From NCBI RefSeq assembly GCF_963667135.1, contig NZ_OY762974.1, positions 434,001 to 498,000 of the forward strand: DNA of 64,000 bases, read 5' to 3'. Below are positions 26,468 to 34,797 of the stretch, one piece after another. The notes under the pieces are model-generated. The model was given only the letters and a program-made list of their open reading frames with translations, searched no databases and was not told where the DNA came from. How positions within the stretch are numbered: position 1 is the first letter of the stretch; each line of letters opens with the position of its first letter. Origin of the DNA: an uncultured Macellibacteroides sp. Its GTDB lineage: Bacteria > Bacteroidota > Bacteroidia > Bacteroidales > Tannerellaceae. Made by a program: the position numbers and the translations under genes.

Positions 26468-26475
26468 CAAATGTA
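26468..26475 (-). promoter_or_regulatory. -7 box for small secreted protein copy 1
   Basis: TACATTTG on the minus strand, 82 bases ahead of the start codon, which implies a leader of about 75 bases. Confidence 0.5.
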
Positions 26476-26551
26476 AGAAACCGTTTAATACCTAAAATAG
26501 TGGCTACGATTAAGAGTTAAAATCTGTCGGTAAACGAGTAAATTGTCCCGA

Positions 26552-27727
26552 CTAATTCTCAATCCTGTAATTTTCATAAGATGGTTTAGCATAAAGGAGA
26601 TAAACAAAGAGGGAAAGCAGACAACATATAGCTCCTACTAAGTAAGCCGTAGACAAACTACTGTAAGAAGCAATAAAGCCTGTTGAAAGCATTCCTATAC
26701 CCATTCCCAAATCAAGTGATGTGAGATAAGTAGAGGTTGCAGTTCCCCGTCGGTTAGGGTGTGCCACGTTTACAAAAAGGGACTGGAAAGCAGGAATACT
26801 TACCCCATAACCAATGCCAATAAAAAACGCGGCTACGAAAAAAACAAATACGTTATGCACTGTTGCAAAAACCACAAGCGATATTATTATCCCGACTATT
26901 GCACTAGTCAGCAATAAATGAAGCTTACCCCTATCAATCATCCTCCCGGAAAAAATACGGGCAGAGCCTACACCTGTAGCCATAAAAATAAAGAAATAAC
27001 CCGGATTGCTCACTTGAATCTCTTTACCATACAACACTGCAAAAGAAACAACCATTCCATACCCGATGGAACAAAGCATATGCGATATTCCTGCAGGAAT
27101 TGCTTGAAGCAGGATAAACCGATCCAATGAAAAAGGAGGACGAGAAACCTTCTCTTTTTGGATATGCTTAATGTTATAAACGGCTATCATTCCCAGTATG
27201 GCTGTCAGCAAACAAATTACAATCAGGGCATGAAACCCGAAAGCATCGTAAACCGGCACCGCCAGAAGTGGAGCCAATGTCATAGCCAGACTAAGCGTAA
27301 GACCGTAAAAACCGATCCCCTCGCCCCGGCGTTTAGATGGAATAACATCAATGGCAATAGTATTACCAGCCACAGATGAAAGTCCAACAGATCCTCCCTG
27401 AAAAAAACGAACCAGCATAATAGATACCACCGTAGCAGCGACTAAATAACCGGCAAACAGGGCTGTCGACAATGTGAATGCTACAAGATAAAGCGGTTTA
27501 CGTTTAACCGAATCTACCACATAGCCAGAAAAGGGACGGACACACAACAATCCGATTGTATAACTTGACAACACCACTCCTACCCAAGAGGTAGAAATTC
27601 CCAATTCCTCAACGAGGTATACCGGGATAATTGGCATCAACATATTCATCGGCAAACTCATCAAAAAGTGCGCCATACAGGCAAACACATAACTCCGGTT
27701 CCATAGTCCCGGTTTCCGTTCATCCAT
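26552..27727 (-). CDS. Major facilitator superfamily transporter
   Basis: 391 residues with 12 predicted helices. Signature loop 2-3 is RPFSGYVVDSVKRKPLY and the repeated loop 8-9 is SARIFSGRMIDRGKLH; motif C-like GNTIAIDVIPSKRRGEGIGFYGLTLSLAMTLAP is typical of drug/H+ antiporters (DHA1). It probably exports small toxic compounds; substrate unknown. It starts 15 bases after the ABC-F gene stop on the same strand, so the two are likely co-transcribed. Confidence 0.85.
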   Translation of the reverse strand: MDERKPGLWNRSYVFACMAHFLMSLPMNMLMPIIPVYLVEELGISTSWVGVVLSSYTIGLLCVRPFSGYVVDSVKRKPLYLVAFTLSTALFAGYLVAATVVSIMLVRFFQGGSVGLSSVAGNTIAIDVIPSKRRGEGIGFYGLTLSLAMTLAPLLAVPVYDAFGFHALIVICLLTAILGMIAVYNIKHIQKEKVSRPPFSLDRFILLQAIPAGISHMLCSIGYGMVVSFAVLYGKEIQVSNPGYFFIFMATGVGSARIFSGRMIDRGKLHLLLTSAIVGIIISLVVFATVHNVFVFFVAAFFIGIGYGVSIPAFQSLFVNVAHPNRRGTATSTYLTSLDLGMGIGMLSTGFIASYSSLSTAYLVGAICCLLSLFVYLLYAKPSYENYRIEN

Positions 27728-27742
27728 TTCGCTAACCTATTG

Positions 27743-29629
27743 TCAGGCCCACTCGCTTAATTCTAACCAACGCATCGTCTTCTCATCAATCTCGTCCATC
27801 AGCTCGGCTACACGTTGCGATTTGGCCAGCAGGTCATCATTATTAAGAGAACCACTACTCATTGCTGTTTCCAGCTCAGACTTTTCGGTCTCCAACGAAG
27901 GAATTTCCGCTTCCAGGGCTTCAAATTCCTTCTTTTCTTTAAAACTTAATTTCTTTTTTTGTTCAGGAGCGCTATTCCGCATTATTTTATCAGCGGAAGG
28001 AGCCAATTTTATCTGCCGGGCCGACTCTTCGGCTTTAGCAGTTTGGTCCTGGATTTCTTTCCATTCGCGATACTGAGTATAATTGCCAGGGAAATCCTTA
28101 ATTTCTGCATTCCCTTTAAAAACAAGCAAATGATCTACTACTTTATCCATAAAGTAGCGGTCGTGAGAAACAACAATAACGCAACCTTTAAAACTCCGAA
28201 GGTATTCCTCCAGTACATTTAAGGTTACGATATCCAAATCATTCGTGGGCTCGTCGAGCACCAGGAAATTAGGGTTTCTCATTAAAACAGTGCAAAGATA
28301 CAATCTTCTTTTTTCTCCACCGCTCAATTTGTAAACAAAATTATGTTGTTTATCGACAGAAAACATAAAATAAGTCAAAAACTGTGACACATTCATCGTT
28401 TTACCATCTCCCAGCTGTACAAACTCTGCCAAATCCTGTACAACATCTATCACTTTCATTTGTTCATCAAATTGAAGGCCATCCTGGCTATAGTAACCAA
28501 ACTTAATTGTTTCGCCTACATCAAAGACGCCACTATCGGGATCGACTTCACCCATCAACATTTTTATAAATGTTGATTTCCCTGTGCCATTGTTCCCAAC
28601 GATACCCATTTTCTCGTAACGGGCAAACACATAATCAAAGTTCTCAACAATCTTTAAATCGCCAAAACTCTTTGACACCTTTACTGCTTCAAAAATCTTA
28701 GATCCAATATAGGAAGCTTTCACTTCCAAACTAACATTTCCTTCAAGTCGTTGCTGTTTTGCTTTAGCCTCGAGGTCATAAAATGCGTCAATCCTATATT
28801 TGGCTTTCGTTCCTCTAGCTTGTGGTTGCCTGCGCATCCAGTCCAGCTCTTTACGAAGCAAATTATTGGCCCTCTCGATTTCGGAGTTCGTTGACTCGAC
28901 ACGCTCCTGACGCTTTTCCAGGTAGTAACTATAATTTCCCTTGTATTGGAAAAGCTTCTGACGGTCTATTTCTATTATCTCCGAACAGACTCTGTCTAAA
29001 AAATAACGATCATGCGTTACCATCAAAAGGCTGATAGTAGAACGGCTAAGATACCCTTCAAGCCATTCTGTCATTTCCAGATCGAGGTGGTTAGTAGGCT
29101 CATCAAGAATGATTAACTCCGGATCAGTAATCAGAACGTTGGCAAGTGCCACTCGCTTAAGCTGACCTCCCGAAAGTTCTTCCACTTTTTGATCAAAATT
29201 GGTAATCTTTAGCTGTGATAATATTTGTTTCGCTCTTTGTTCGTAATCCCAGGCTTTGCTGTTATCCATCCGAAGCAAGATATCATCGAGATTGGAATGG
29301 TCGTTGCTAGCCATAGCCGCTTCATACTCGGCAATAAGCTTCACCGTTTCGTTGGGGGAATAGAAACAAGCCTGAATCACAGATAATCCGGCTGGATATT
29401 GAGGTGATTGTTCCAGATAACCTACCCGCAGGTCGTTACGGAAAACCACTGCGCCGGCCTCATAATCTTCTTTGCCTGCTATGATATTTAAGAGCGTCGT
29501 CTTTCCCGTACCATTTTTAGCGATAAGTCCTATTTTTTGACCTTGGGCAATACCAAATGTTATCGATTCAAAAAGCACAAGTTCGCCGAAGCTCTTGGTT
29601 AATCCGTCAATCTGTAGGTAGCTAATCAT
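27743..29629 (-). CDS. ABC-F family ATPase (Uup-like)
   Basis: 628 residues with no membrane segments. Two nucleotide-binding domains: Walker A GLIAKNGTGKTTLLNII and GIVGNNGTGKSTFIKML, signatures LSGGQLKRVALANVL and LSGGEKRRLYLCTVL, Walker B LIILDEPTNHLD and FLVLDEPTNDLD. The linker (about 240-310) contains the charged P-site-tip helices (LRKELDWMRRQPQARGTKAKYRIDAFYDLEAKA). A C-terminal coiled coil (about 540-628, KKKLSFKEKKEFEALEAEIPSLETEKSELE) is as in Uup. ABC-F proteins act on ribosomes; Uup-type members are linked to DNA/ribosome maintenance rather than drug resistance. Confidence 0.9.
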   Translation of the reverse strand: MISYLQIDGLTKSFGELVLFESITFGIAQGQKIGLIAKNGTGKTTLLNIIAGKEDYEAGAVVFRNDLRVGYLEQSPQYPAGLSVIQACFYSPNETVKLIAEYEAAMASNDHSNLDDILLRMDNSKAWDYEQRAKQILSQLKITNFDQKVEELSGGQLKRVALANVLITDPELIILDEPTNHLDLEMTEWLEGYLSRSTISLLMVTHDRYFLDRVCSEIIEIDRQKLFQYKGNYSYYLEKRQERVESTNSEIERANNLLRKELDWMRRQPQARGTKAKYRIDAFYDLEAKAKQQRLEGNVSLEVKASYIGSKIFEAVKVSKSFGDLKIVENFDYVFARYEKMGIVGNNGTGKSTFIKMLMGEVDPDSGVFDVGETIKFGYYSQDGLQFDEQMKVIDVVQDLAEFVQLGDGKTMNVSQFLTYFMFSVDKQHNFVYKLSGGEKRRLYLCTVLMRNPNFLVLDEPTNDLDIVTLNVLEEYLRSFKGCVIVVSHDRYFMDKVVDHLLVFKGNAEIKDFPGNYTQYREWKEIQDQTAKAEESARQIKLAPSADKIMRNSAPEQKKKLSFKEKKEFEALEAEIPSLETEKSELETAMSSGSLNNDDLLAKSQRVAELMDEIDEKTMRWLELSEWA

Positions 29630-29655
29630 CTATAACTAAACTTTATTTTAGGTTG

Positions 29656-29663
29656 CAAAGGTA
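29656..29663 (-). promoter_or_regulatory. -7 box for the ABC-F/MFS transcript
   Basis: TACCTTTG on the minus strand, 27 bases ahead of the ABC-F start codon. No good -33. Confidence 0.5.
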
Positions 29664-29749
29664 ATACAAATATTGCGAAGGTGAAAAGAAGAGACTGCTA
29701 CATTAAATATCTTTTAAGCTAACAAATACTTAAAACAGATATTATTTAC

Positions 29750-29757
29750 TAAATTTG
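29750..29757 (+). promoter_or_regulatory. -7 box for nhaD
   Basis: TAAATTTG on plus, 38 bases ahead of the nhaD start codon. Confidence 0.5.
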
Positions 29758-29794
29758 CGCCGCTTTAGAGCAGGCACAAATAAACTACAACAAT

Positions 29795-31225
29795 ATGATA
29801 ACAGCAATGATTCTTATATTTTTGGCGGGTTATACAGCAATTGCGCTGGAACACCCTCTAAAAATGAACAAAGCAGGTACCGCTTTGCTTACCGGAACCA
29901 TCCTGTGGGTAATTTACACCTATGCAGCTCCCGGATGTATCCCGTTAGTATCTTCAGAAGCTTTTAAATTTTTCCTTGCATCCCGTCCGGAATTATCTGC
30001 ACTTCCTTTTATCGAACAATGTACCCACTTTGTGGTGGAACATCAGATACTGGAAAGCATCGGCGAGATTTGCGAAACACTGATTTTCTTAATTGGAGCT
30101 ATGATTACTGTAGAGCTTGTAGATGCTCACGGTGGATTCTTATTTGTTACCAATAGAATTACAACAAGAAACAAACGAAAACTTCTCTGGATAATAGCGA
30201 CAATCACTTTTTTCATGTCTGCAGTTCTGGATAACCTTACAACTTCTATCGTAATGATTATGGTAATCCGGAAACTAATAGGCAACTATAAGGAACGATG
30301 GGTATTTGGGAGTATTATCGTAATTGCGGCAAATAGTGGAGGAGCCTGGTCTCCTATTGGCGACGTAACCACCATAATGCTTTGGGTAAGAGGTAATATA
30401 TCCACGGCGTCGACAGTTCCTCACTTATTTCTTCCAAGCTTGGTTTCTGCATTTATACCTGTGCTTATCGCCCAAACATTTCTACATGGCAACTTATCAC
30501 AACCCCATGCGGCCGACATATCGGAAGAAAATGAGATTATCAAGGAACTGAAAACAAAAGAACGATTGTCTATTCTTATTTTGGGAGTTGTATGTCTGCT
30601 ATTTGTTCCAATATTTAAAACGATAACTCATCTGCCTCCGTTTCTTGGCATTTTATTTGGGTTAGGAATTCTGTGGTTCTTTACAGAAATGATGTATAGC
30701 AAAAAAGAACGGATAAGTGAAGACTTAAAGTTACGGGTTGCCAAGATTGTACAGCGCATTGATGGCACAACTCTCCTTTTCTTTTTAGGAATCTTACTCG
30801 CTGTAGATGCTCTTCGTCATGCAGGTATCTTGGCTACTGTATCACAAAATTTAGATACGTATGTTGGTAATGTATATGCCGTCAATATGATCATCGGAGC
30901 GTTATCTGCAATTGTAGACAATGTGCCACTGGTTGCAGGGGCAATTGGAATGTATCCTGTTGCGAATGAAGCCATGATAGCCGCATCAGCGAATCCTGAG
31001 TACATTAGTCACTTTGCGCAAGATGGAGTATTCTGGCAGTTTTTGGCTTATTGTGCCGGTGTGGGGGGTAGTATGCTTATTATTGGTTCTGCAGCAGGAG
31101 TAGTTGTAATGGGACTTGAAAGAATAAACTTTATTTGGTATCTGCGGGTTATTACTCCAATGGCTATTGTTGGCTATCTGGCTGGTGCCGGAGTTTATAT
31201 CTTGCAGAATATAATCTTCAACTGA
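29795..31225 (+). CDS. nhaD: Sodium:proton antiporter, NhaD type
   Basis: 476 residues with about 12 hydrophobic segments. Characteristic ion-transporter-superfamily motifs: FFMSAVLDNLTTSIVMIMVIRKL, ANSGGAWSPIGDVTTIMLW and, in the second half, IIGALSAIVDNVPLVAGAIGMYP and GVGGSMLIIGSAAGVVVMGL. The paired DNLTT / DNVPL re-entrant motifs are diagnostic for the NhaD branch. It exchanges Na+ or Li+ for H+ across the inner membrane. Single gene, ended by the long hairpin at 31304-31351. Confidence 0.93.
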   Translation: MITAMILIFLAGYTAIALEHPLKMNKAGTALLTGTILWVIYTYAAPGCIPLVSSEAFKFFLASRPELSALPFIEQCTHFVVEHQILESIGEICETLIFLIGAMITVELVDAHGGFLFVTNRITTRNKRKLLWIIATITFFMSAVLDNLTTSIVMIMVIRKLIGNYKERWVFGSIIVIAANSGGAWSPIGDVTTIMLWVRGNISTASTVPHLFLPSLVSAFIPVLIAQTFLHGNLSQPHAADISEENEIIKELKTKERLSILILGVVCLLFVPIFKTITHLPPFLGILFGLGILWFFTEMMYSKKERISEDLKLRVAKIVQRIDGTTLLFFLGILLAVDALRHAGILATVSQNLDTYVGNVYAVNMIIGALSAIVDNVPLVAGAIGMYPVANEAMIAASANPEYISHFAQDGVFWQFLAYCAGVGGSMLIIGSAAGVVVMGLERINFIWYLRVITPMAIVGYLAGAGVYILQNIIFN

Positions 31226-31303
31226 TCATGGATTGCAAACAATCAACATGCAGTATGTAGAAAAGATGGCTTTTGTTTAATAATTAATATTCAATATAAA
31301 TAT

Positions 31304-31351
31304 AAAACGATCATAACGAGAAACTAAAATGGTTCTCGTTATGATCGTTTT
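31304..31351. terminator. Long bidirectional terminator between nhaD and a glycosyltransferase gene
   Basis: Perfect 19-bp inverted repeat AAAACGATCATAACGAGAA (31304-31322) and its complement (31333-31351) around a 10-base loop. A T-rich tail follows on plus and T runs on minus. It lies between convergent genes. Confidence 0.85.
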
Positions 31352-31440
31352 CATTTTTCGCTATGATTGATTCAACCTATTGCCTGAAACAATTATATAA
31401 TAGCATAATCTTATGTCTGGACTAAAAAAACAATTTTATA

Positions 31441-32472
31441 TTAATTGGCAAGAAATTTTAATCCAGAGAAACAACGTATACCGCACAAATAGAAACGAAT
31501 AAGCAAACTACGCCTCATTATTTGGGGAATATGATTAAGAACTCTCTGCTCTAGATTAGCTTTTCTCACGCTTTCATACCTATATTGCATCCTAAAAAAT
31601 TCCTGACGAGCATCAAATACCGCTTTTGCATTTGCAGGATGCCCTGTCAATAAAAATTTAAAGGCAGCTATATAATCCAGAATTTTTCTGATAGCCATCA
31701 CCCTCCAAAGGTCGCATTCTGGCAAATTCTTATAAAGCATCAACATATTATTTCTGAAATTCAGATAAGTTTTCCTGGGACTTTCGGCCTCAAGCGTACC
31801 TCCGCCAACATGGTAAACGACCGACTTCGGAATACAACGCAATCTAAATCCCCGGCAACGCATAAGCCAGCACAAATCGATTTCCTCCTGATGAGCAAAA
31901 AAAGTTGCATCCAACCCACCAACACATACATAAACATCGCGCCGAATGAGCATACAAGCACCTGAAGTCCACAAAACATCTATTGGATCATCATATTGTC
32001 CATTATCAGTTTCGACAACATGTAACAAACGTCCCCTGCAGAAAGGATAACCGTAGCTATCCAAAAAGCCACCACAGGCTCCTGCATATTCAAAAGATGA
32101 TTTACAATTCCATGATAGTATTTTGGGCTGAACGGCTGCAACGTCTGGATTTTCTTCCAGCTCCTCAAGAAGAGGTTCCAACCATCCGGGAGAAACTTCC
32201 ACATCACTGTTTAGCAAAACGACGTAAGGCGTTTTCACCCTAGCAATGGCCTGGTTATACCCATCAGCAAATCCATAATTCTTTTCCAGTCTGATTATCT
32301 CGACCGTCGGAAAATCGTTTTCCAAAAGTGAAAGAGATTGATCGGTAGATCCATTATCGGCAACAATCACATCAGCAAGCTCGGCCGACGTGTGTTCTAC
32401 TACAGATGGTAAAAATTGCTTCAATAATGTTACTCCATTCCAGTTAAGAATTATAACGGATACTTTTCTCAT
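31441..32472 (-). CDS. Glycosyltransferase family 2 (rhamnosyl-transferase-like)
   Basis: 343 residues without clear membrane segments. GT-A motifs: VSVIILNWNGVTLLKQFLPSVV (4-25), VIVADNGSTDQSLSLL, the DxD-like LNSDVEVSPGWLEPLL, WTSGACMLIRRDVYVCVGGLD and the catalytic-side HQEEIDLCWLMRCRGFRL. This pattern is common in O-antigen/rhamnan transferases. Its start overlaps the acyltransferase stop by 4 bases (ATGA), so translation is coupled; a role in lipid A/envelope glycan assembly is inferred from that. Confidence 0.86.
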   Translation of the reverse strand: MRKVSVIILNWNGVTLLKQFLPSVVEHTSAELADVIVADNGSTDQSLSLLENDFPTVEIIRLEKNYGFADGYNQAIARVKTPYVVLLNSDVEVSPGWLEPLLEELEENPDVAAVQPKILSWNCKSSFEYAGACGGFLDSYGYPFCRGRLLHVVETDNGQYDDPIDVLWTSGACMLIRRDVYVCVGGLDATFFAHQEEIDLCWLMRCRGFRLRCIPKSVVYHVGGGTLEAESPRKTYLNFRNNMLMLYKNLPECDLWRVMAIRKILDYIAAFKFLLTGHPANAKAVFDARQEFFRMQYRYESVRKANLEQRVLNHIPQIMRRSLLIRFYLCGIRCFSGLKFLAN

Positions 32473-33359
32473 AAGGCATCATGTCTTTTATGTTTCCACC
32501 GTTTATGAGTCCACAACCAATAAGCAGGATTATTTAAAATAGATTTCTCCATTATACGGGCGTATTGCTCTGTAATCCAAAATTCCGGTGTCTCACCAGG
32601 CGTTTCTGTCAACAATTTCATATCTACCTGATAATATCCTCTGCGTAATTTCTTAGTATCCATATATAGGACAGGAAGATTTAGCTTACGGGCAATACGC
32701 TCGGGTCCGGTAAGAATGGAACTTTCTTGATTCAAGAAAGAAGTCCAGTAATGCAAATTGGCTTTACTAGGAGTCTGGTCAGCAAGAAAAACAACCACAC
32801 TTGGAGTTTTTTCTTGTTTGAGTTTAATAATATCGCGTATAGTATCGTTCTTTTTTATGCCCCTCGCCCCAAATTTATTTCGCAAGCGAATAAACAGGCG
32901 ATCGAAAGCCTGATTTTTTAACGGACGATAGATCTGATAGATATGGGCCTTTTTAAAGCGACTTGTAGATCCGCAAAACCATTCCCAGTTGCCATAATGT
33001 CCCATTAAGAGAATAAAGCAGGTATGTCCTTTTTCTATAAGTTCATCCACCAGTTCAGGATTACTTAAATAGGCTCTGCGTTGCAATTCGTCGAGCGATA
33101 CATGAGCCAACTTCAATGTTTCTACTATATAATCACAGAAATGATGGTAAAATTCATGTTCTAATTTTCTTAGTTCGGCTTCGGACTTTTCTGGAAATGA
33201 ATTTTTCATATTCCGACGAACCACCTTTAAACGATAACCTATCAGCTTGTAAACAAAGAAATAAAATATATCGCTTAACACATACAAAACTCTCATTGGT
33301 AACAAAGCATGAAGCTTTACCCATGTAAATAGTAAGGTATATAAAAAGTTGTTTAGCAT
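32469..33359 (-). CDS. Lipid A biosynthesis acyltransferase (LpxL/HtrB family)
   Basis: 296 residues. An N-terminal hydrophobic anchor (FLYTLLFTWVKLHALLPMRVLYVLSDIFYFFVYKLIGYR) is followed by the acyltransferase domain with the catalytic H-x4-E motif in LMGHYGNWEWF, then VVVFLADQTPSK and SSILTGPERIARKLNLPVLY. Family enzymes transfer a secondary acyl chain from acyl-ACP to lipid A at the inner membrane. It overlaps the mtaB end by 7 bases and the next gene by 4. Bacteroidetes members often act as general lysophospholipid-like acyltransferases, so the exact acceptor is uncertain. Confidence 0.9.
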   Translation of the reverse strand: MLNNFLYTLLFTWVKLHALLPMRVLYVLSDIFYFFVYKLIGYRLKVVRRNMKNSFPEKSEAELRKLEHEFYHHFCDYIVETLKLAHVSLDELQRRAYLSNPELVDELIEKGHTCFILLMGHYGNWEWFCGSTSRFKKAHIYQIYRPLKNQAFDRLFIRLRNKFGARGIKKNDTIRDIIKLKQEKTPSVVVFLADQTPSKANLHYWTSFLNQESSILTGPERIARKLNLPVLYMDTKKLRRGYYQVDMKLLTETPGETPEFWITEQYARIMEKSILNNPAYWLWTHKRWKHKRHDAL

Positions 33360-34684
33360 TGCTCTTCAATTATTTTAACAGTTAAAGCTGTACCTTCTTC
33401 ATTAAAATTCCCCAGTAAGACTGCTTTAGTCTCATTGATAAGCTCTGTTTGGTAAGGAGTTTCCACTTTAATGTAGTTGGCTGTAAATCCATGCATCAGA
33501 CCATCATGTTTGGTTTGTTCAAACAAAACCAGTTGTTCCGTTCCAATATGAGAAGCATAGAACTCATGTAGTTTTTTATCAGAGATATCTAATAACTGCT
33601 GGCTACGTATATGTTTAACTTTCGGATCAACCGAATGAGCTATCTTCAACGCTTGCGTTCCCGGACGTTCTGAATAGCTAAAAACATGTAGCTGTGAGAT
33701 ATCGAGTCCATCAATAAAAGAACGGGCCTCTTCAAAAAGTTCGTCTGTTTCTCCTCTGGTACCTACTATAACATCAACGCCAATGAAAGCCTGAGGCAGA
33801 ACCTCCTTTATTTTTTCTATTTTATGACGGAACAGAGCCGTATCATAACGGCGCTTCATTAACTTAAGCACTCCATCGCTACCACTTTGCAAAGGAATAT
33901 GGAAATGGGGCGCAAATCGTTTCGAATTGGCAACAAAATCAATGGCTTCATCTGTAATTAGATTAGGTTCTATGGAAGATATTCGATAACGGACAATGCC
34001 TTCAACTTCGTCAAGCGCTCGAATTAATTCCATAAAATCTTCGCCGGTTGTCTTTCCAAAATCGCCAATATTTACGCCTGTGAGTACAATTTCTTTTCCG
34101 CCTTTCAAGGCAACCTCCCGAGCTTGTTCAACTAAAGATTCGATGGTTCCGTTACGGCTTCTGCCTCGGGCAAAAGGAATGGTACAATATGAGCAGAAAT
34201 AATCGCATCCGTCCTGAACCTTCAGAAAATGACGGGTACGATCGTCTGAAGAACAAGAATGAGAAAAAGTACGAATGTCTTTTGTTTCGGAAGCAACTAT
34301 AGCGCCACCCTCATTCTTTTTATTTAAATTTTCCAGATAAGATAGAATATCGAGTTTCTGTTCAGCACCCAAAACAAGATCAACCCCTTCGATGGAGGCA
34401 ACTTCTTCAGGTTTAAGTTGAGCATAACATCCTGTAACAACCATAAAGGCACCAGGATGCTGCTTACCGATACGTCGAATAGCCTGACGGCATTTCTTAT
34501 CTGCCAATTCAGTCACCGAACAGGTATTAATCACACAAATATCTGCTTTTTCTCCATTCCGGACTTTACGAATTCCTTGAGAGGCAAGAGTCTTACCTAT
34601 AGTAGAGGTTTCTGCAAAATTAAGCTTACACCCTAAGGTATAGTAAGCTGCAAGTTTATTTTCAAAAACTGAATTATCAATCAT
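33353..34684 (-). CDS. mtaB: tRNA threonylcarbamoyladenosine (t6A37) methylthiotransferase MtaB
   Basis: 443 residues from MIDNSVFENKLAAYYTLGCKLN. A longer frame to 34786 exists, but a good -7 box (34705-34712) lies inside it, so the shorter start is chosen. The N-terminal UPF0004 domain has Cys ligands in TLGCKLNFAE, INTCSVTELADKKCRQ and VVTGCYAQ; the radical-SAM CxxxCxxC cluster is in DGCDYFCSYCTIPFARGRSR. A C-terminal TRAM domain binds RNA. The GCKLN and ADKKCR motifs distinguish MtaB from MiaB. It adds methylthio to t6A at tRNA position 37. First gene of the mtaB-acyltransferase-GT2 transcript. Confidence 0.93.
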   Translation of the reverse strand: MIDNSVFENKLAAYYTLGCKLNFAETSTIGKTLASQGIRKVRNGEKADICVINTCSVTELADKKCRQAIRRIGKQHPGAFMVVTGCYAQLKPEEVASIEGVDLVLGAEQKLDILSYLENLNKKNEGGAIVASETKDIRTFSHSCSSDDRTRHFLKVQDGCDYFCSYCTIPFARGRSRNGTIESLVEQAREVALKGGKEIVLTGVNIGDFGKTTGEDFMELIRALDEVEGIVRYRISSIEPNLITDEAIDFVANSKRFAPHFHIPLQSGSDGVLKLMKRRYDTALFRHKIEKIKEVLPQAFIGVDVIVGTRGETDELFEEARSFIDGLDISQLHVFSYSERPGTQALKIAHSVDPKVKHIRSQQLLDISDKKLHEFYASHIGTEQLVLFEQTKHDGLMHGFTANYIKVETPYQTELINETKAVLLGNFNEEGTALTVKIIEEQC

Positions 34685-34704
34685 TTTATCATCTAATTTC
34701 GGTG

Positions 34705-34712
34705 CAAAGTTA
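34705..34712 (-). promoter_or_regulatory. -7 box for the mtaB transcript
   Basis: TAACTTTG on the minus strand, 21 bases ahead of the chosen mtaB start; it supports the shorter start. Confidence 0.55.
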
Positions 34713-34766
34713 CACAAAAGAAGCAAGTTCCTTACTTTTTTAGTTGTATATCTGAGCTTTTGTCCA

Positions 34767-34774
34767 TATTTTTG
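34767..34774 (+). promoter_or_regulatory. -7 box for the acyl-CoA ligase gene
   Basis: TATTTTTG on plus, 24 bases ahead of the start codon, back to back with the mtaB promoter. Confidence 0.5.
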
Positions 34775-34797
34775 CACAAATTTCACTATTTTGTGCT

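Noticed and set aside
34687..34786. N-terminal extension of MtaB
   Set aside because: It would contain the promoter -7 box at 34705-34712 and adds sequence not seen in the family.
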